From: Polynucleobacter acidiphobus
Lineage (GTDB): Bacteria; Pseudomonadota; Gammaproteobacteria; Burkholderiales; Burkholderiaceae
NCBI RefSeq assembly: GCF_003065385.1
Contig: NZ_CP023277.1
Span: 574,044-638,043 of the forward strand
Direction of reading: 5' to 3'
DNA: 64,000 nt
Positions 1 to 9,819 of the stretch are shown here, in pieces. The notes beneath the pieces are model-generated. The model worked only from the letters and a program-made list of their open reading frames with translations, did no database searches and was not told the DNA's origin. The stretch's first letter is position 1. Every line of letters starts with the position of its first letter. Made by a program: the position numbers and the translations under genes.

Positions 1-228
1 CCTGATTTATTCATTCGGACCGGTGGTGAGCAGCGGGTGAGTAATTTCCTCTTGTGGCAATTGGCATATACCGAACTCTATTTCACGGATATTCTTTGGC
101 CAGACTTTAATGCGACTGAGTTGCAAAAAGCATTTCTTTGGTACGCCCAGCGGGAGCGTCGCTTTGGTCGCACTAGTGCCCAGCTGGTAGAAGAGTCCAA
201 CCCCATTCCCTTCTCTGATGCCGTCTAA
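1..228 (+). CDS. uppS: Undecaprenyl diphosphate synthase, C-terminal part
   Basis: The reading frame is open from the first base, so the 5' part lies outside the window; 75 codons remain. The residues [15 protein letters not shown] followed by YTELYF are the conserved C-terminal block of cis-prenyltransferases, where the RxG...R residues bind the diphosphate of isopentenyl diphosphate. The enzyme makes the C55 lipid carrier for peptidoglycan and O-antigen. The next gene, cdsA, starts five bases after the stop, which is the usual proteobacterial order. Confidence 0.93.
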   Translation, partial: PDLFIRTGGEQRVSNFLLWQLAYTELYFTDILWPDFNATELQKAFLWYAQRERRFGRTSAQLVEESNPIPFSDAV

Positions 229-233
229 TTGGC

Positions 234-1067
234 ATGCTTAAAACTCGGATCGTAACTGCCGTCATCATGCTGGCCATTTTGTTGCCAGTATTGTTTTTGT
301 TACCCCCGATCTATCTCTCAGGATTATTTTTACTAATCCTAGTAACGGCCGCTTGGGAGTGGAGTCGCTTGATTGCCCCCAATGCATCGTATGCAGCCTA
401 TTTTTATGCGCTGATCTGCGCCATGGTCGTTCTTTTCCTCTGGCTCTTTGCAATTCCAACGGTGGAAATCGCTTTACTGAGTATCGCGCTTGCGTTTTGG
501 ATCATTGGTATGCCAATGATCCTATCTCAAGGGATTCATCTTTCCTTGTTACGGTGGCGATTTATTTTTAGCGTCCTTGGCTTCATTATTTTGCCAACCG
601 CGTGGCTATCTCTGGATGTGCTTCGTGAAATCGGCTTATGGTGGTTATTAAGCGCTTTGATATTGGTTTGGCTCGCTGATATTGGCGCCTATTTTGTTGG
701 TAAGTCTTTTGGTCGACGAAAGCTCGCTAGCCAAATTAGTCCAGGTAAGTCTGTGGAAGGGGCTCTCGGTGGCTTAGCCCTCTGTTTGGTGTACGCCATC
801 GGCTGCGCACACTATTTACCAGCGGGCGATACCCTATTTGGATCGTTCCAGTCGAAATGGGGCTGGGGATGGATGCTTCTCATGACTGCAGTTTTGGCGG
901 CTTACAGCATTATGGGAGATCTATTTGAGTCGCAACTCAAGCGGATCGCAAAAGTGAAGGACAGTAGCCATTTATTGCCGGGGCATGGAGGGTTCTTGGA
1001 TCGTGTCGATGCTTTATTGCCGGTCATGCCAATCGCTGCATTATTCTCGATAATGGTGAGAAGTTAA
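234..1067 (+). CDS. cdsA: Phosphatidate cytidylyltransferase
   Basis: Integral membrane enzyme making CDP-diacylglycerol from CTP and phosphatidic acid, the branch point of phospholipid synthesis. The 277-residue protein is a run of hydrophobic segments and ends with the family signature SQLKRIAKVKDSSHLLPGHG followed by GFLDRVD, which carries the conserved Lys, Asp and His-Gly-Gly residues. Length is normal for the family. It lies between uppS and dxr with short gaps, so it is probably co-transcribed. No strong ribosome site precedes the ATG, consistent with translation following uppS. Confidence 0.96.
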   Translation: MLKTRIVTAVIMLAILLPVLFLLPPIYLSGLFLLILVTAAWEWSRLIAPNASYAAYFYALICAMVVLFLWLFAIPTVEIALLSIALAFWIIGMPMILSQGIHLSLLRWRFIFSVLGFIILPTAWLSLDVLREIGLWWLLSALILVWLADIGAYFVGKSFGRRKLASQISPGKSVEGALGGLALCLVYAIGCAHYLPAGDTLFGSFQSKWGWGWMLLMTAVLAAYSIMGDLFESQLKRIAKVKDSSHLLPGHGGFLDRVDALLPVMPIAALFSIMVRS

Positions 1068-1082
1068 AAACGACCCCCCCTT

Positions 1083-2291
1083 ATGCACGATCTCATCACC
1101 CGAAATCTCTGTATCTTAGGATCCACCGGATCGATCGGCATGAATACGCTTGATGTGGTGCGCGCTCATCGAGATCAATTTAAGGTAAGTGCACTCACTG
1201 CCGGTCGGCAAATCGAACGTTTGGCTGAGCAATGTTTGGAGTTCAGACCCAAGATCGCAGTGGTTCACTCTGCGACTGACGCAAAAACGCTAAAGGAACT
1301 CCTAGAAGGCAAGGGTCTATCGATTGCTGTGCATCATGGCGAGGCGGGTCTCATTGCCGCAGTCTCAGAAAGTGACTGCGATACCGTGATGGCAGCCATT
1401 GTTGGTGCCGCTGGTCTGTTGCCCACCTTACGCGCGGCCGAACTTGGTAAGCGCGTATTGCTTGCGAATAAAGAGTCTCTAGTGATGTCTGGAGATATTT
1501 TTATGAGTGCCGCAATCCGAGGTGGCGCAGAGTTATTGCCAATCGATAGTGAACACAATGCAATTTTTCAGTGCTTACCACCGCACTTCACGAGTCCCAA
1601 AAATACCTCGCGGATGAAAGAGCATTTGGGGGTTGAGGAAATTTGGTTAACGGCTTCTGGGGGCCCTTTCCGGAATACTCCAATCGATCAACTGGCCAAT
1701 ATCACACCAGATCAGGCATGTGCTCATCCGAATTGGGTGATGGGTCGCAAAATTTCAGTTGATTCTGCAACCATGATGAACAAGGGGCTTGAAGTAATCG
1801 AGGCGCATTGGTTATTTGGTTTGCCGCTCGACCAAATTAAGGTGCTCATTCATCCGGAGAGCGTGGTGCACTCCATGGTGCGCTATCGAGATGGTTCGGT
1901 CATGGCTCAGCTCGGACAGCCAGATATGCGCACACCCATCGCATTTGGCTTGGCTTGGCCCAATCGCATTGATGCTGGTGTTGCGCCTCTCAATTTGACT
2001 CAGTTATCCGGTTTGCACTTTACCGAGCCCGATCTTTTGCGTTTTCCATGTTTAGGTCTTGCCTTTGCTGCTGCGAGGCAAGGGGGGACAAGCCCCACGG
2101 TTCTAAATGCTGCCAATGAGATTGCCGTCGCTGCATTTTTAGAAGGCCGCTTGCCATACTTGAAAATTGCGCAGGCCGTTGAGTTCGCGCTCAATCAGCT
2201 TCCTAACCAAAAGGCGGGATCTTTGGATGAGGTTCTATCGGTTGATCGAGAGGCCCGCCTCAAAACCAGTGATTGGATTACACGCCAATAA
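1083..2291 (+). CDS. dxr: 1-deoxy-D-xylulose 5-phosphate reductoisomerase
   Basis: Second step of the MEP isoprenoid pathway, NADPH-dependent conversion of DXP to MEP, which feeds the UppS reaction. The 402-residue protein has the N-terminal dinucleotide motif GSTGSIGMNTLDVV (about residues 13-26), the metal-binding segment DSEHNAIFQCL, and the loop DSATMMNKGLEVIEAHWLF. Length is typical. Seven cytosines lie just before the start (1073-1079) and no good Shine-Dalgarno is visible. The rseP start lies directly after its stop. Confidence 0.96.
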   Translation: MHDLITRNLCILGSTGSIGMNTLDVVRAHRDQFKVSALTAGRQIERLAEQCLEFRPKIAVVHSATDAKTLKELLEGKGLSIAVHHGEAGLIAAVSESDCDTVMAAIVGAAGLLPTLRAAELGKRVLLANKESLVMSGDIFMSAAIRGGAELLPIDSEHNAIFQCLPPHFTSPKNTSRMKEHLGVEEIWLTASGGPFRNTPIDQLANITPDQACAHPNWVMGRKISVDSATMMNKGLEVIEAHWLFGLPLDQIKVLIHPESVVHSMVRYRDGSVMAQLGQPDMRTPIAFGLAWPNRIDAGVAPLNLTQLSGLHFTEPDLLRFPCLGLAFAAARQGGTSPTVLNAANEIAVAAFLEGRLPYLKIAQAVEFALNQLPNQKAGSLDEVLSVDREARLKTSDWITRQ

Positions 2292-2293
2292 GC

Positions 2294-3418
2294 ATGGAAG
2301 CGATTTCAACACTTCTTTATTTCTTAATCACCATTGGGATCTTGGTGAGTTTTCATGAGTTTGGTCATTACAGCGCCGCTCGGATGTGCGGGGTGAAGGT
2401 ATTGCGGTTTGCTGTTGGTTTTGGCAAACCACTCCTAACCCTGAAATCAAAATCTGGAACCGAATGGGTCATTGCTGCGATTCCTTTGGGCGGTTATGTG
2501 AAGCTTTTGGATGGGCGAGATTCCGAGCAGCAGATATCGGCAGAGGAGCAAGCGGTTGCCTTTGATACTCAGCCCTTATGGCAGCGCTCATTGATTGTGG
2601 CTGCCGGTCCACTAGCTAACTTCTTGTTAGCCATTGTTCTGTTGGCGTTCATCTATATCAATGGCGTACCTCAATTGCCTGCACAAATACAGGCGCCTGC
2701 TGAGCAAACCATTGCAGCCCAGTTGAATATGGAAAAGGGCGATGAGATCTTGGCCTGGAAGTCTGCTGGGGATTCTCAATTTATACCGATTGTGAGTTGG
2801 AATGATCTACGCTGGCGTTTATTGGATGCAATCACCGCGGAGCGCGGCTTCTCCCTGGAGCTTGAGGCGGAGTCTGGTAAGCGCCATATTGTGGAATTTA
2901 AGGGCGATGCATTGCCTCGCCTGTCACCGGGGACGGACCCCTTTGCACGTTTGGGCATCCTACCCATTCCAGGTAAAGATTCCGAGGGAGAATCTACATG
3001 GTTTGAGCTCCAGCTCGGTCCAATTGACTCTCTGGTTTATGCCAGTGAACGGGTTTGGTTGATTACCAAGGTCTCGACCCGAATGATGATCGGCTTAATT
3101 ACTGGGGAGACCTCCTTAAAACAGCTAAGTGGCCCGATTAGCATTGCCGATATGGCGGGTAAATCTGCCCAGTTTGGCTGGCAATCCTTCGTTTCTTTTC
3201 TGGCACTTCTTAGCATTAGCATTGGATTACTAAACCTCATCCCTTTGCCAATGTTAGATGGCGGTCAGCTCCTGTATGATGCATGGGAGTTGGTCTCTGG
3301 AAAGCGCTTATCCACTCAGTTGCAGGCAGTTTTTCAGCGATTTGGCTTTATATTGATTATTGCGCTCACACTATTTGCTGTATTTAACGATCTACAACGC
3401 TTATTTCTGTCTTCATGA
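2294..3418 (+). CDS. rseP: Site-2 intramembrane metalloprotease RseP
   Basis: Membrane zinc protease that cleaves anti-sigma factors in the envelope stress response. I chose the ATG giving MEAISTLLYFLITIG, which places the HEFGH zinc site (about residue 21) at the usual distance from the N-terminus; an in-frame ATG 21 bases upstream would overlap dxr. The second conserved motif, NLIPLPMLDGG, is near residue 315. The protein is about 374 residues against about 450 in E. coli. Only one PDZ-like segment (about 120-205) lies between the second membrane helix and the LDGG domain, so the second PDZ appears to be absent. The stop overlaps the bamA start (ATGA). Confidence 0.95.
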   Translation: MEAISTLLYFLITIGILVSFHEFGHYSAARMCGVKVLRFAVGFGKPLLTLKSKSGTEWVIAAIPLGGYVKLLDGRDSEQQISAEEQAVAFDTQPLWQRSLIVAAGPLANFLLAIVLLAFIYINGVPQLPAQIQAPAEQTIAAQLNMEKGDEILAWKSAGDSQFIPIVSWNDLRWRLLDAITAERGFSLELEAESGKRHIVEFKGDALPRLSPGTDPFARLGILPIPGKDSEGESTWFELQLGPIDSLVYASERVWLITKVSTRMMIGLITGETSLKQLSGPISIADMAGKSAQFGWQSFVSFLALLSISIGLLNLIPLPMLDGGQLLYDAWELVSGKRLSTQLQAVFQRFGFILIIALTLFAVFNDLQRLFLSS

Positions 3419-5760
3419 TCCGTTTTTCGTCACTTCCTAATCGCCTGATGCAATATTTAGCCTCGTGCTTTTGCATCATTCTGTTGGCCATTGCTGGATT
3501 CAATCAGCCGGCTCTTGCTGCGGACTCATTTATTGTCAAAGATATTCGGATTGAAGGTTTGCAGCGGGTTGAGCCTGGCACCGTATTTAGTTATCTACCT
3601 GTTCAAGTCGGTGAGCGGTTTACCCCTGAAAAGGCGGCTGACTCAATTAAAGCTTTATATGCCACCGGATTTTTTCGGGATGTTCAGATTCAGGCGCAGG
3701 GGGATGTCTTAATTGTGATTGTGGACGAGCGTCCCACAATCTCGCGGATTGAGTTCACCGGCATGAAGGAATTTGATCCTGAAGTGGTTCGCAAATCATT
3801 ACGAAGCGTCGGGGTAGCAGACGCACGTTTTTATGACAAGGCCTTAATTGATAAAGCAGAGCAGGAGCTCAAGCGTCAATATGTGAGTAAAGGATTGTTT
3901 GCCGCTGAGGTGGTTACAACGGTTACTCCAGGAGCTCGCAATCAGGTGGCGATCTTCTTTAATATTGATGAAGGACCAGTAGCCAAGATTAAAGAGATTA
4001 ATTTCATTGGCAACCAAGTATTTAGTGAAAGTACTTTGCGCAGTCAGATGCAGCTACAAACCGGTGGTTGGTTATCGTGGTACTCCAAAGATAATTTGTA
4101 CTCAAAGCAAAAGCTAACTGCTGACCTCGAGACCATTCGTTCGTATTACCTCAATCGGGGCTATCTCGAGTTTGTGATCGAGTCCACCCAGGTTTCAATT
4201 ACTCCTGATAAGCGCGACATCTATTTAACGATCAGTATTCGTGAGGGTAATAAATTTACCGTGAAGAATATTAGCCTCGCCGGGGAATTGCTGGGTAAAG
4301 AAAAAGAGTTTCAGTCACTCTTGACGATTAAAGCGGGTGATACTTTCTCATCGGCAAAGTTAGCGGAAAGTACCAAGGCTATTGCTGAGAAGTTAGGTTC
4401 GTATGGCTACGCCTTTGCGGTGATTAATCCGCAACCCGATATCCGGCGCGATTTGAATGAGGTCGATATCACGCTGGTGATTGATGCGGGTCGGCGCGTG
4501 TATGTGCGTAAAGTCGAAATTACGGGGAACTCAAAGACTCGCGATCTGGTGATTCGGCGTGAAATGCGACAGTTTGAGAGTGCCTGGTTTGATAGTGAAA
4601 AGATCCGCATTTCTAAGGAGCGGATTGGTCGAACTGGTTATGTGAAGGATAGTGAAATCACTACTGCCGATGTTCCTGGCTCACCCGATCAGGTGGATGT
4701 GAACGTGAAGGTTGAGGAAAAGCCAACCGGCGCGATCTCGATTGGTGCTGGATTTTCTTCTACTGAAAAATTGATCCTGACCGCTGGTATTAATCAAGAG
4801 AATGCGTTTGGAACCGGAACCAGTATTGGTCTTAATTTCTCGCTCGGTAAGATTAATCAATCCTTAGCGCTTTCGCAGTACGACCCTTACTTTACCGAAG
4901 ATGGCATTAGTCGCTATACCGACTTTTTCTATCGTTCCAATAAGCCGCTGTATTACGTGGGAGATCCTGATTATCAGATTAAGTCTTTTGGTACCAACTT
5001 AAAGTTTGGAGTGCCTTACACCGAAGTGGATCGGGTATTTTTTGGAACCGGCCTCGAGTTTTTTGATATTTACGTGACTCAAAATACTCCGCAACCCTAT
5101 CAGACCTATGTGCAAGACTGGGGCCAAACCATCCCAAGTCGATTGCAAACTTATAACATTCCAATTACGGTTGGCTGGGCACGCGATGGCCGTGATAGTG
5201 CACTGATTCCATCGAAAGGATCTTTACAGCGTTTATCAGGAGAGGTTGGAACGCCTTTGGGTAATTTGCTGTTCTACCAATTGAATGCTCAATATCAGCA
5301 ATACCACTCATTCTCCAAGGGCAATATCTTGTCTTTCAATGGTGAAATTGGCTATGGTGAAGGCTACGGTAACAAGCCATACCCGATTACCAAGAACTAC
5401 TTTGTGGGCGGCATTGGTTCGGTTAGGGGCTACGCACCGGGATCGCTTGGGCCGAAGTATTTCAACACTACCACGGGTACTTTCTTGCCTACCGGTGGCC
5501 AGTCGAAGATCGTCACCAATATTGAATACACCTTCCCAGTTCCTGGCTCGGGGGCAGACAAGACCTTGCGCCTCTTCACCTTTGCGGATGGCGGTAATGC
5601 CTTCCAGGACATTAACTTAGTACTACGGTATTCCTACGGGGTCGGTTTATCATGGATATCCCCATTGGGTCCGTTAAAATTTAGCTACGGTATTCCAATC
5701 AATGCACAGCCGACGGATAATATCCAAAGACTGCAGTTTCAGGTGGGTACAGCGTTTTAA
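3415..5760 (+). CDS. bamA: Outer membrane protein assembly factor BamA
   Basis: Omp85 core of the BAM machine that folds beta-barrel proteins into the outer membrane. A hydrophobic signal peptide ends around QPALAADSF. Five POTRA repeats follow (about residues 35-430, beginning IKDIRIEGLQRVEPGTVF) and then a C-terminal 16-strand barrel with the family VRGY motif in GSVRGYAPGSLGP. The last residue is Phe in FQVGTAF, the usual barrel-end signal. The 781-residue length is normal. The start overlaps the rseP stop and skp follows, the common rseP-bamA-skp-lpxD order. Confidence 0.97.
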   Translation: MIRFSSLPNRLMQYLASCFCIILLAIAGFNQPALAADSFIVKDIRIEGLQRVEPGTVFSYLPVQVGERFTPEKAADSIKALYATGFFRDVQIQAQGDVLIVIVDERPTISRIEFTGMKEFDPEVVRKSLRSVGVADARFYDKALIDKAEQELKRQYVSKGLFAAEVVTTVTPGARNQVAIFFNIDEGPVAKIKEINFIGNQVFSESTLRSQMQLQTGGWLSWYSKDNLYSKQKLTADLETIRSYYLNRGYLEFVIESTQVSITPDKRDIYLTISIREGNKFTVKNISLAGELLGKEKEFQSLLTIKAGDTFSSAKLAESTKAIAEKLGSYGYAFAVINPQPDIRRDLNEVDITLVIDAGRRVYVRKVEITGNSKTRDLVIRREMRQFESAWFDSEKIRISKERIGRTGYVKDSEITTADVPGSPDQVDVNVKVEEKPTGAISIGAGFSSTEKLILTAGINQENAFGTGTSIGLNFSLGKINQSLALSQYDPYFTEDGISRYTDFFYRSNKPLYYVGDPDYQIKSFGTNLKFGVPYTEVDRVFFGTGLEFFDIYVTQNTPQPYQTYVQDWGQTIPSRLQTYNIPITVGWARDGRDSALIPSKGSLQRLSGEVGTPLGNLLFYQLNAQYQQYHSFSKGNILSFNGEIGYGEGYGNKPYPITKNYFVGGIGSVRGYAPGSLGPKYFNTTTGTFLPTGGQSKIVTNIEYTFPVPGSGADKTLRLFTFADGGNAFQDINLVLRYSYGVGLSWISPLGPLKFSYGIPINAQPTDNIQRLQFQVGTAF

Positions 5761-5771
5761 TCGTAAGGAAA

Positions 5772-6305
5772 ATGATGATGATTCAGGGATTAATGACCAA
5801 AGGGTCTAAATTAGTTATAACCGCATTCTTGACGGGTGTTTGTTCCGTCGCTTTTGCTCAAGAAGCTGCACCTCGTATTGCGTTTGTGAATGCCGAGAAG
5901 ATTTTTGTTGAGTCCAATATGGCAAAAGCAGCTCAATCGCGTTTGCAAAATGAGTTTGCAAAACGTCAAAATGAAATTCGGGATGGCGCACAGAAAATTA
6001 AGGCCGCGGCTGAGAAGTTGGATAAAGAGGCTGCCGTAATGCCTGAGGCTGAGAGAATTCGAAAGCAGAGAGAGTTGGCTGACTTTGATCGTGAGTTGCA
6101 ACGTAAGAATCGTGAGCTAAACGATGATGCCAATCAACGTAATGCTGAAGAGCGAGCAAAAATTGCTGAAAAGGCAAATATTGCAATTCGACAAGTGGCT
6201 GAACAGCGTAAGATCGACGTGATTTTTCAAGAACCCCCAGCGTACCTCAATCCAAGACTTGATGTGACCGATGAGGTTATCAGGGTGTTAAATAACCTCA
6301 AGTAA
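5772..6305 (+). CDS. skp: OmpH/Skp-family periplasmic chaperone
   Basis: Periplasmic chaperone that holds unfolded outer-membrane proteins on their way to BamA. A signal peptide ends at about SVAFAQEAAP. The body starts with RIAFVNAEKIF, typical of OmpH/Skp, and continues as a charged coiled-coil rich in Lys, Glu, Arg and Ala (about 50-150). Three consecutive ATG codons (5772, 5775, 5778) follow an AAGGA at 5765-5769; spacing favours the second or third, so the true start may be one or two codons later. The gene sits between bamA and lpxD as expected. Confidence 0.93.
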   Translation: MMMIQGLMTKGSKLVITAFLTGVCSVAFAQEAAPRIAFVNAEKIFVESNMAKAAQSRLQNEFAKRQNEIRDGAQKIKAAAEKLDKEAAVMPEAERIRKQRELADFDRELQRKNRELNDDANQRNAEERAKIAEKANIAIRQVAEQRKIDVIFQEPPAYLNPRLDVTDEVIRVLNNLK

Positions 6306-6310
6306 TTCAG

Positions 6311-7384
6311 ATGCCAACCGCCATCGAGCTAGCCGAACAATTTCAAGTTAGCTTGGTGGGGGATGGTTCACGATTATTACGAGGGCTTGCTCCGCTTGAG
6401 CGAGCCCAGTCGGACGAGATCTCCTTTTTATCGAATCCCCTCTATCGCCAACAGGCGCTTGATAGTGATGCGGGTGCATTAATTGTCAGTGAAGCGGATT
6501 TAAAGTTCTTGCAAGGCCATTCTCAGTCAGCAAAGACAAGTTATCTGGTATCAAAAAATCCCTACGCCAGCTTCGCTAAGATGGCACAGTGGTTTGCAAA
6601 GCAAAGTGCCCCAATCTACCCCCCGGGAATTAGTCCTATGGCAGTCGTGGATACTACTGCTGTGATCCCCGCCTCATGCCATATTGGACCCTTTGTTCAG
6701 ATTGGCCCTGGAGTTCGCTTGGGAGAGCGTACAGTTCTTCTGGGTCAAATTAGTATTGGTGAGGGCACCACCTTAGGCGATGATTGCCTCATTTACCCCA
6801 ACGTGACGATTTATCACGATTGTTTAGTGGGCGATCGTTGCATTATTCATAGCGGTGCCGTGATAGGGGCTGATGGCTTTGGCTTTGCCCCTGACTTTTC
6901 ATCGCAAGGCGGCCAATGGCTCAAAATCCCACAAACGGGTGGAGTGCGGATTGGTCAGGATGTTGAAGTGGGAGCCTGTACGACGATTGATCGGGGAGCA
7001 ATGGCGAATACCGCCATTGGCGATGGTTGCAAGATCGATAACCAAGTACAAATTGCACACAATGTGGTGATTGGTGTTCATACCGTGATTGCTGGTTGTG
7101 CTGCCATCGCTGGTAGCACGACCATTGGTAATTACTGTGTGATTGGTGGCAATGCCAATTTCGCGGGCCATCTTCAGATTGCAGACTGTACCACCGTATC
7201 GGGCGGCACCCCTGTAATTCGTTCTATAACAGAGCCTGGTACGCACATTACCGGTGTTTTTCCTTCCATGCCCCATTCCGCCTGGGAGCGAAATGCAGCC
7301 ATTTTGCGCGGACTGGATAAAATACGGGAGCGGATTCGGGGTCTTGAAAGCAAATCATCCGATTCGGTTGGTAAACCCGATTAG
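6311..7384 (+). CDS. lpxD: UDP-3-O-(3-hydroxyacyl)glucosamine N-acyltransferase
   Basis: Third step of lipid A synthesis, transferring a hydroxyacyl chain from acyl carrier protein. The N-terminal domain (about 1-100) binds the nucleotide. The rest is a left-handed beta helix of hexapeptide repeats such as CHIGPFVQIGPGVRLG. The expected catalytic His is H250 in VQIAHNVVIG, at the site equivalent to H239 of the E. coli enzyme. Length of 357 residues is somewhat above E. coli and normal for betaproteobacteria. It is followed by fabZ, lpxA and lpxB. Confidence 0.97.
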   Translation: MPTAIELAEQFQVSLVGDGSRLLRGLAPLERAQSDEISFLSNPLYRQQALDSDAGALIVSEADLKFLQGHSQSAKTSYLVSKNPYASFAKMAQWFAKQSAPIYPPGISPMAVVDTTAVIPASCHIGPFVQIGPGVRLGERTVLLGQISIGEGTTLGDDCLIYPNVTIYHDCLVGDRCIIHSGAVIGADGFGFAPDFSSQGGQWLKIPQTGGVRIGQDVEVGACTTIDRGAMANTAIGDGCKIDNQVQIAHNVVIGVHTVIAGCAAIAGSTTIGNYCVIGGNANFAGHLQIADCTTVSGGTPVIRSITEPGTHITGVFPSMPHSAWERNAAILRGLDKIRERIRGLESKSSDSVGKPD

Positions 7385-7405
7385 TAACTTTTTTATGGAT
7401 ACGCT

Positions 7406-7852
7406 ATGAGTCAAGCAGTGATTGATATTCACAGGATTCTGAAACTACTACCCCATCGATATCCATTTTTATTGGTCGATCGGGTCATTGAGTTGGATCC
7501 TGGAAAAACCATCAAGGCATTGAAAAATGTCACGATGAATGAGCCATTCTTCCAAGGTCATTTCCCTGACTTTCCGGTCATGCCAGGTGTTCTCATTATT
7601 GAAGCCCTAGCTCAAACCGCAGCACTCTTAACATTTTCTGAGGAGCACGACCCCGAGGATGTGTATTACTTTGCCGGAATCGATGGCGCACGTTTTAAAC
7701 GGATCGTATTACCTGGTGACCAGCTCATCATGCACGCTACATTTGAGCGCGGTAAGGCGGGAATTTATAAGTTTCAGGTCAAGGCGACCGTCCAAGATGA
7801 ATTAGCGGCTGAGGCATCGATTACCTGTGCGGTTCGAAAGAAGAGTGCGTAA
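7406..7852 (+). CDS. fabZ: 3-hydroxyacyl-ACP dehydratase FabZ
   Basis: Hot-dog-fold dehydratase of type II fatty acid synthesis, sharing the hydroxyacyl-ACP pool with the neighbouring lipid A enzymes. Motifs are [14 protein letters not shown] near the N-terminus, the catalytic His in [18 protein letters not shown], and the Glu in the same helix. The length of 148 residues is typical. The TAA stop shares its last base with the lpxA ATG, indicating translational coupling. Confidence 0.97.
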   Translation: MSQAVIDIHRILKLLPHRYPFLLVDRVIELDPGKTIKALKNVTMNEPFFQGHFPDFPVMPGVLIIEALAQTAALLTFSEEHDPEDVYYFAGIDGARFKRIVLPGDQLIMHATFERGKAGIYKFQVKATVQDELAAEASITCAVRKKSA

Positions 7853-8646
7853 TGGCCACAATTCATGCAAGTGCCATCGTTGATTCCAAGGCCCAACTAG
7901 CCGATAGCGTCGTTATTGGTCCCTATGCTGTGATTGGGCCTCATGTCACCATGAGTTCAGGTTGTACGGTTGGTTCACACAGCGTGATTGAGGGGCACAC
8001 AACGCTCGGACAAGATAACCGGATTGGTCACTTTGCAGCCATCGGCGGCGAACCGCAGGACATGAAATACCGTGGTGAGCCCACCCAATTGATCATTGGT
8101 GACCGAAATACGATTCGGGAGTTCACCACCATTCATACGGGTACTGCCCAAGATCGGGGAATCACTCGAATCGGTAATGACAATTGGATCATGGCCTATG
8201 TGCATATTGCGCATGATTGCCAAATTGGTAATCACACCATCTTCTCAAGCAATGCCCAGATTGCAGGGCATGTTGAAGTAGGGGATTGGGCGATTCTTGG
8301 TGGAATGTCCGGCGTTCATCAGTTTGTGCGCATTGGTGCGCATGCCATGTTAGGTGGGGCCTCGGCGCTCGTGCAAGATATCCCCCCCTTTGTGATGGCG
8401 GCGGGTGATAAAGCTGGACCGCATGGAATCAATGTCGAGGGCCTAAAGCGACGTGGTTATTTACCGGAGGCGATTATGGAGCTTCGTAATGCCTATAAGG
8501 TTTTATATAAAGATGGGCTAAGTTTTGAAGAGGCGAAAGTCGCTATCGATGCCATGGCAAAGCAACAAACTGATCCCAAAACCCAAGGGGCCTTGGTTCA
8601 GTTCTATCAATTCTTAGCCGCCTCCAGTCGCGGCATCATCCGGTAA
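7852..8646 (+). CDS. lpxA: UDP-N-acetylglucosamine acyltransferase
   Basis: First step of lipid A synthesis. The protein is a beta-helix acyltransferase built of hexapeptide repeats from the first residues ([20 protein letters not shown]), with the catalytic His in [13 protein letters not shown] and a C-terminal helical domain (about 190-264). The 264 residues match the family. The start overlaps the fabZ stop in TAATG, a strong argument for this ATG. Confidence 0.97.
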   Translation: MATIHASAIVDSKAQLADSVVIGPYAVIGPHVTMSSGCTVGSHSVIEGHTTLGQDNRIGHFAAIGGEPQDMKYRGEPTQLIIGDRNTIREFTTIHTGTAQDRGITRIGNDNWIMAYVHIAHDCQIGNHTIFSSNAQIAGHVEVGDWAILGGMSGVHQFVRIGAHAMLGGASALVQDIPPFVMAAGDKAGPHGINVEGLKRRGYLPEAIMELRNAYKVLYKDGLSFEEAKVAIDAMAKQQTDPKTQGALVQFYQFLAASSRGIIR

Positions 8647-8652
8647 CTGATT

Positions 8653-9813
8653 TTGCCGAGTCTGGCTTGTGTTGCAGGAGAGCCGTCTGGGGATTTAATC
8701 GCAGCCCCTGCGCTTTCAGCCCTAAAGCAAATACCGTACACCCGTGATCTTAGGATGTTTGGGATTGGCGGGCCAGCGATGCAAGCAGAAGGTTTTAATT
8801 CCCGTTGGCCGATGGAGACCTTAAGTGTGCGGGGATACGTCGAAGCGCTTGCGCAACTACCTGCCATTTTGCGATTACGCTCTGAGTTATTGCACTACCT
8901 TTTAAAGGTCGAGCGGCCCGATGTCTTTTTAGGTGTTGATGCGCCTGACTTTAATTTGGGGGTCGAGACCCGCTTAAAGCAGCATGGAGTCCCAACGCTT
9001 CATTTAGTCTCCCCATCCATTTGGGCCTGGCGTGGTGGCCGCATTCATAAGATTGCTCGCGCGGTCGATCGGGTTCTGTGTTTATTTCCATTTGAGCCGG
9101 AGATTTATGAGAAGGCTGGGATTGCTGCAAGTTATGTTGGTCACCCCTTAGCAAGTGAGATCCCAGAAATCGTGGATCAGACTGCAGCGAAGAACAGTTT
9201 GGGCATTGATGGCATCGCGATTGCGGTGTTACCTGGCAGTCGTCAGTCGGAAATTGAACTAATCGGCCCACTATTTTTTGAGACTATTGCCATTCTTGCA
9301 AAACAATTGAAGGGGCAAAAGCTTCATTTTGTGCTTCCTATTGCCGCACCTCATTTACGACCTGCCGTTGAACGTTTACAGCAACAATTAGTAGCCAACA
9401 ATCCCGATATTCAATTAATCTTATTGGATGGAGATGCCAATCTGGCCTTAGCCGCTGCCGATGTGGTCTTGATCGCAAGTGGAACCGCAACCTTACAGGC
9501 GGCCCTTTGGAAAAAACCCATGGTGATTTCATATAAGGTGCCTTGGCTAACGGCCCAGATTATGAAACGACAGGGGTATTTGCCATACGTGGGTTTGCCC
9601 AATATTCTGTGTGGCGAGTTTGTGGTGCCCGAGCTTTTACAAGATGCAGCCAAGCCCGAGGTCTTGGTTCGCGAAGTGATGCATTGGTTGAATCACCCCG
9701 CCGCGGTTCAAAAACTCCAAAAGCGCTTTGAAGAGCTGCATCGAATACTGAAACGGCCAACTGGGCTTTTAGTAGCCCAAGCAATTGAGCAAACCTTGCG
9801 TGAGAGAGCCTAG
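8653..9813 (+). CDS. lpxB: Lipid-A-disaccharide synthase
   Basis: GT19 glycosyltransferase joining UDP-diacylglucosamine and lipid X. A TTG start is chosen because the conserved N-terminal block CVAGEPSGDLIAA begins six codons later and no ATG is available upstream. Other conserved segments are PSIWAWRGGRIHKI and LPGSRQSEIE, and ASGTATLQAALWKKPMVI near the C-terminus forms the UDP-binding site. The 386 residues match the family. It lies six bases after lpxA. Confidence 0.95.
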   Translation: MPSLACVAGEPSGDLIAAPALSALKQIPYTRDLRMFGIGGPAMQAEGFNSRWPMETLSVRGYVEALAQLPAILRLRSELLHYLLKVERPDVFLGVDAPDFNLGVETRLKQHGVPTLHLVSPSIWAWRGGRIHKIARAVDRVLCLFPFEPEIYEKAGIAASYVGHPLASEIPEIVDQTAAKNSLGIDGIAIAVLPGSRQSEIELIGPLFFETIAILAKQLKGQKLHFVLPIAAPHLRPAVERLQQQLVANNPDIQLILLDGDANLALAAADVVLIASGTATLQAALWKKPMVISYKVPWLTAQIMKRQGYLPYVGLPNILCGEFVVPELLQDAAKPEVLVREVMHWLNHPAAVQKLQKRFEELHRILKRPTGLLVAQAIEQTLRERA

Positions 9814-9819
9814 TTCACC

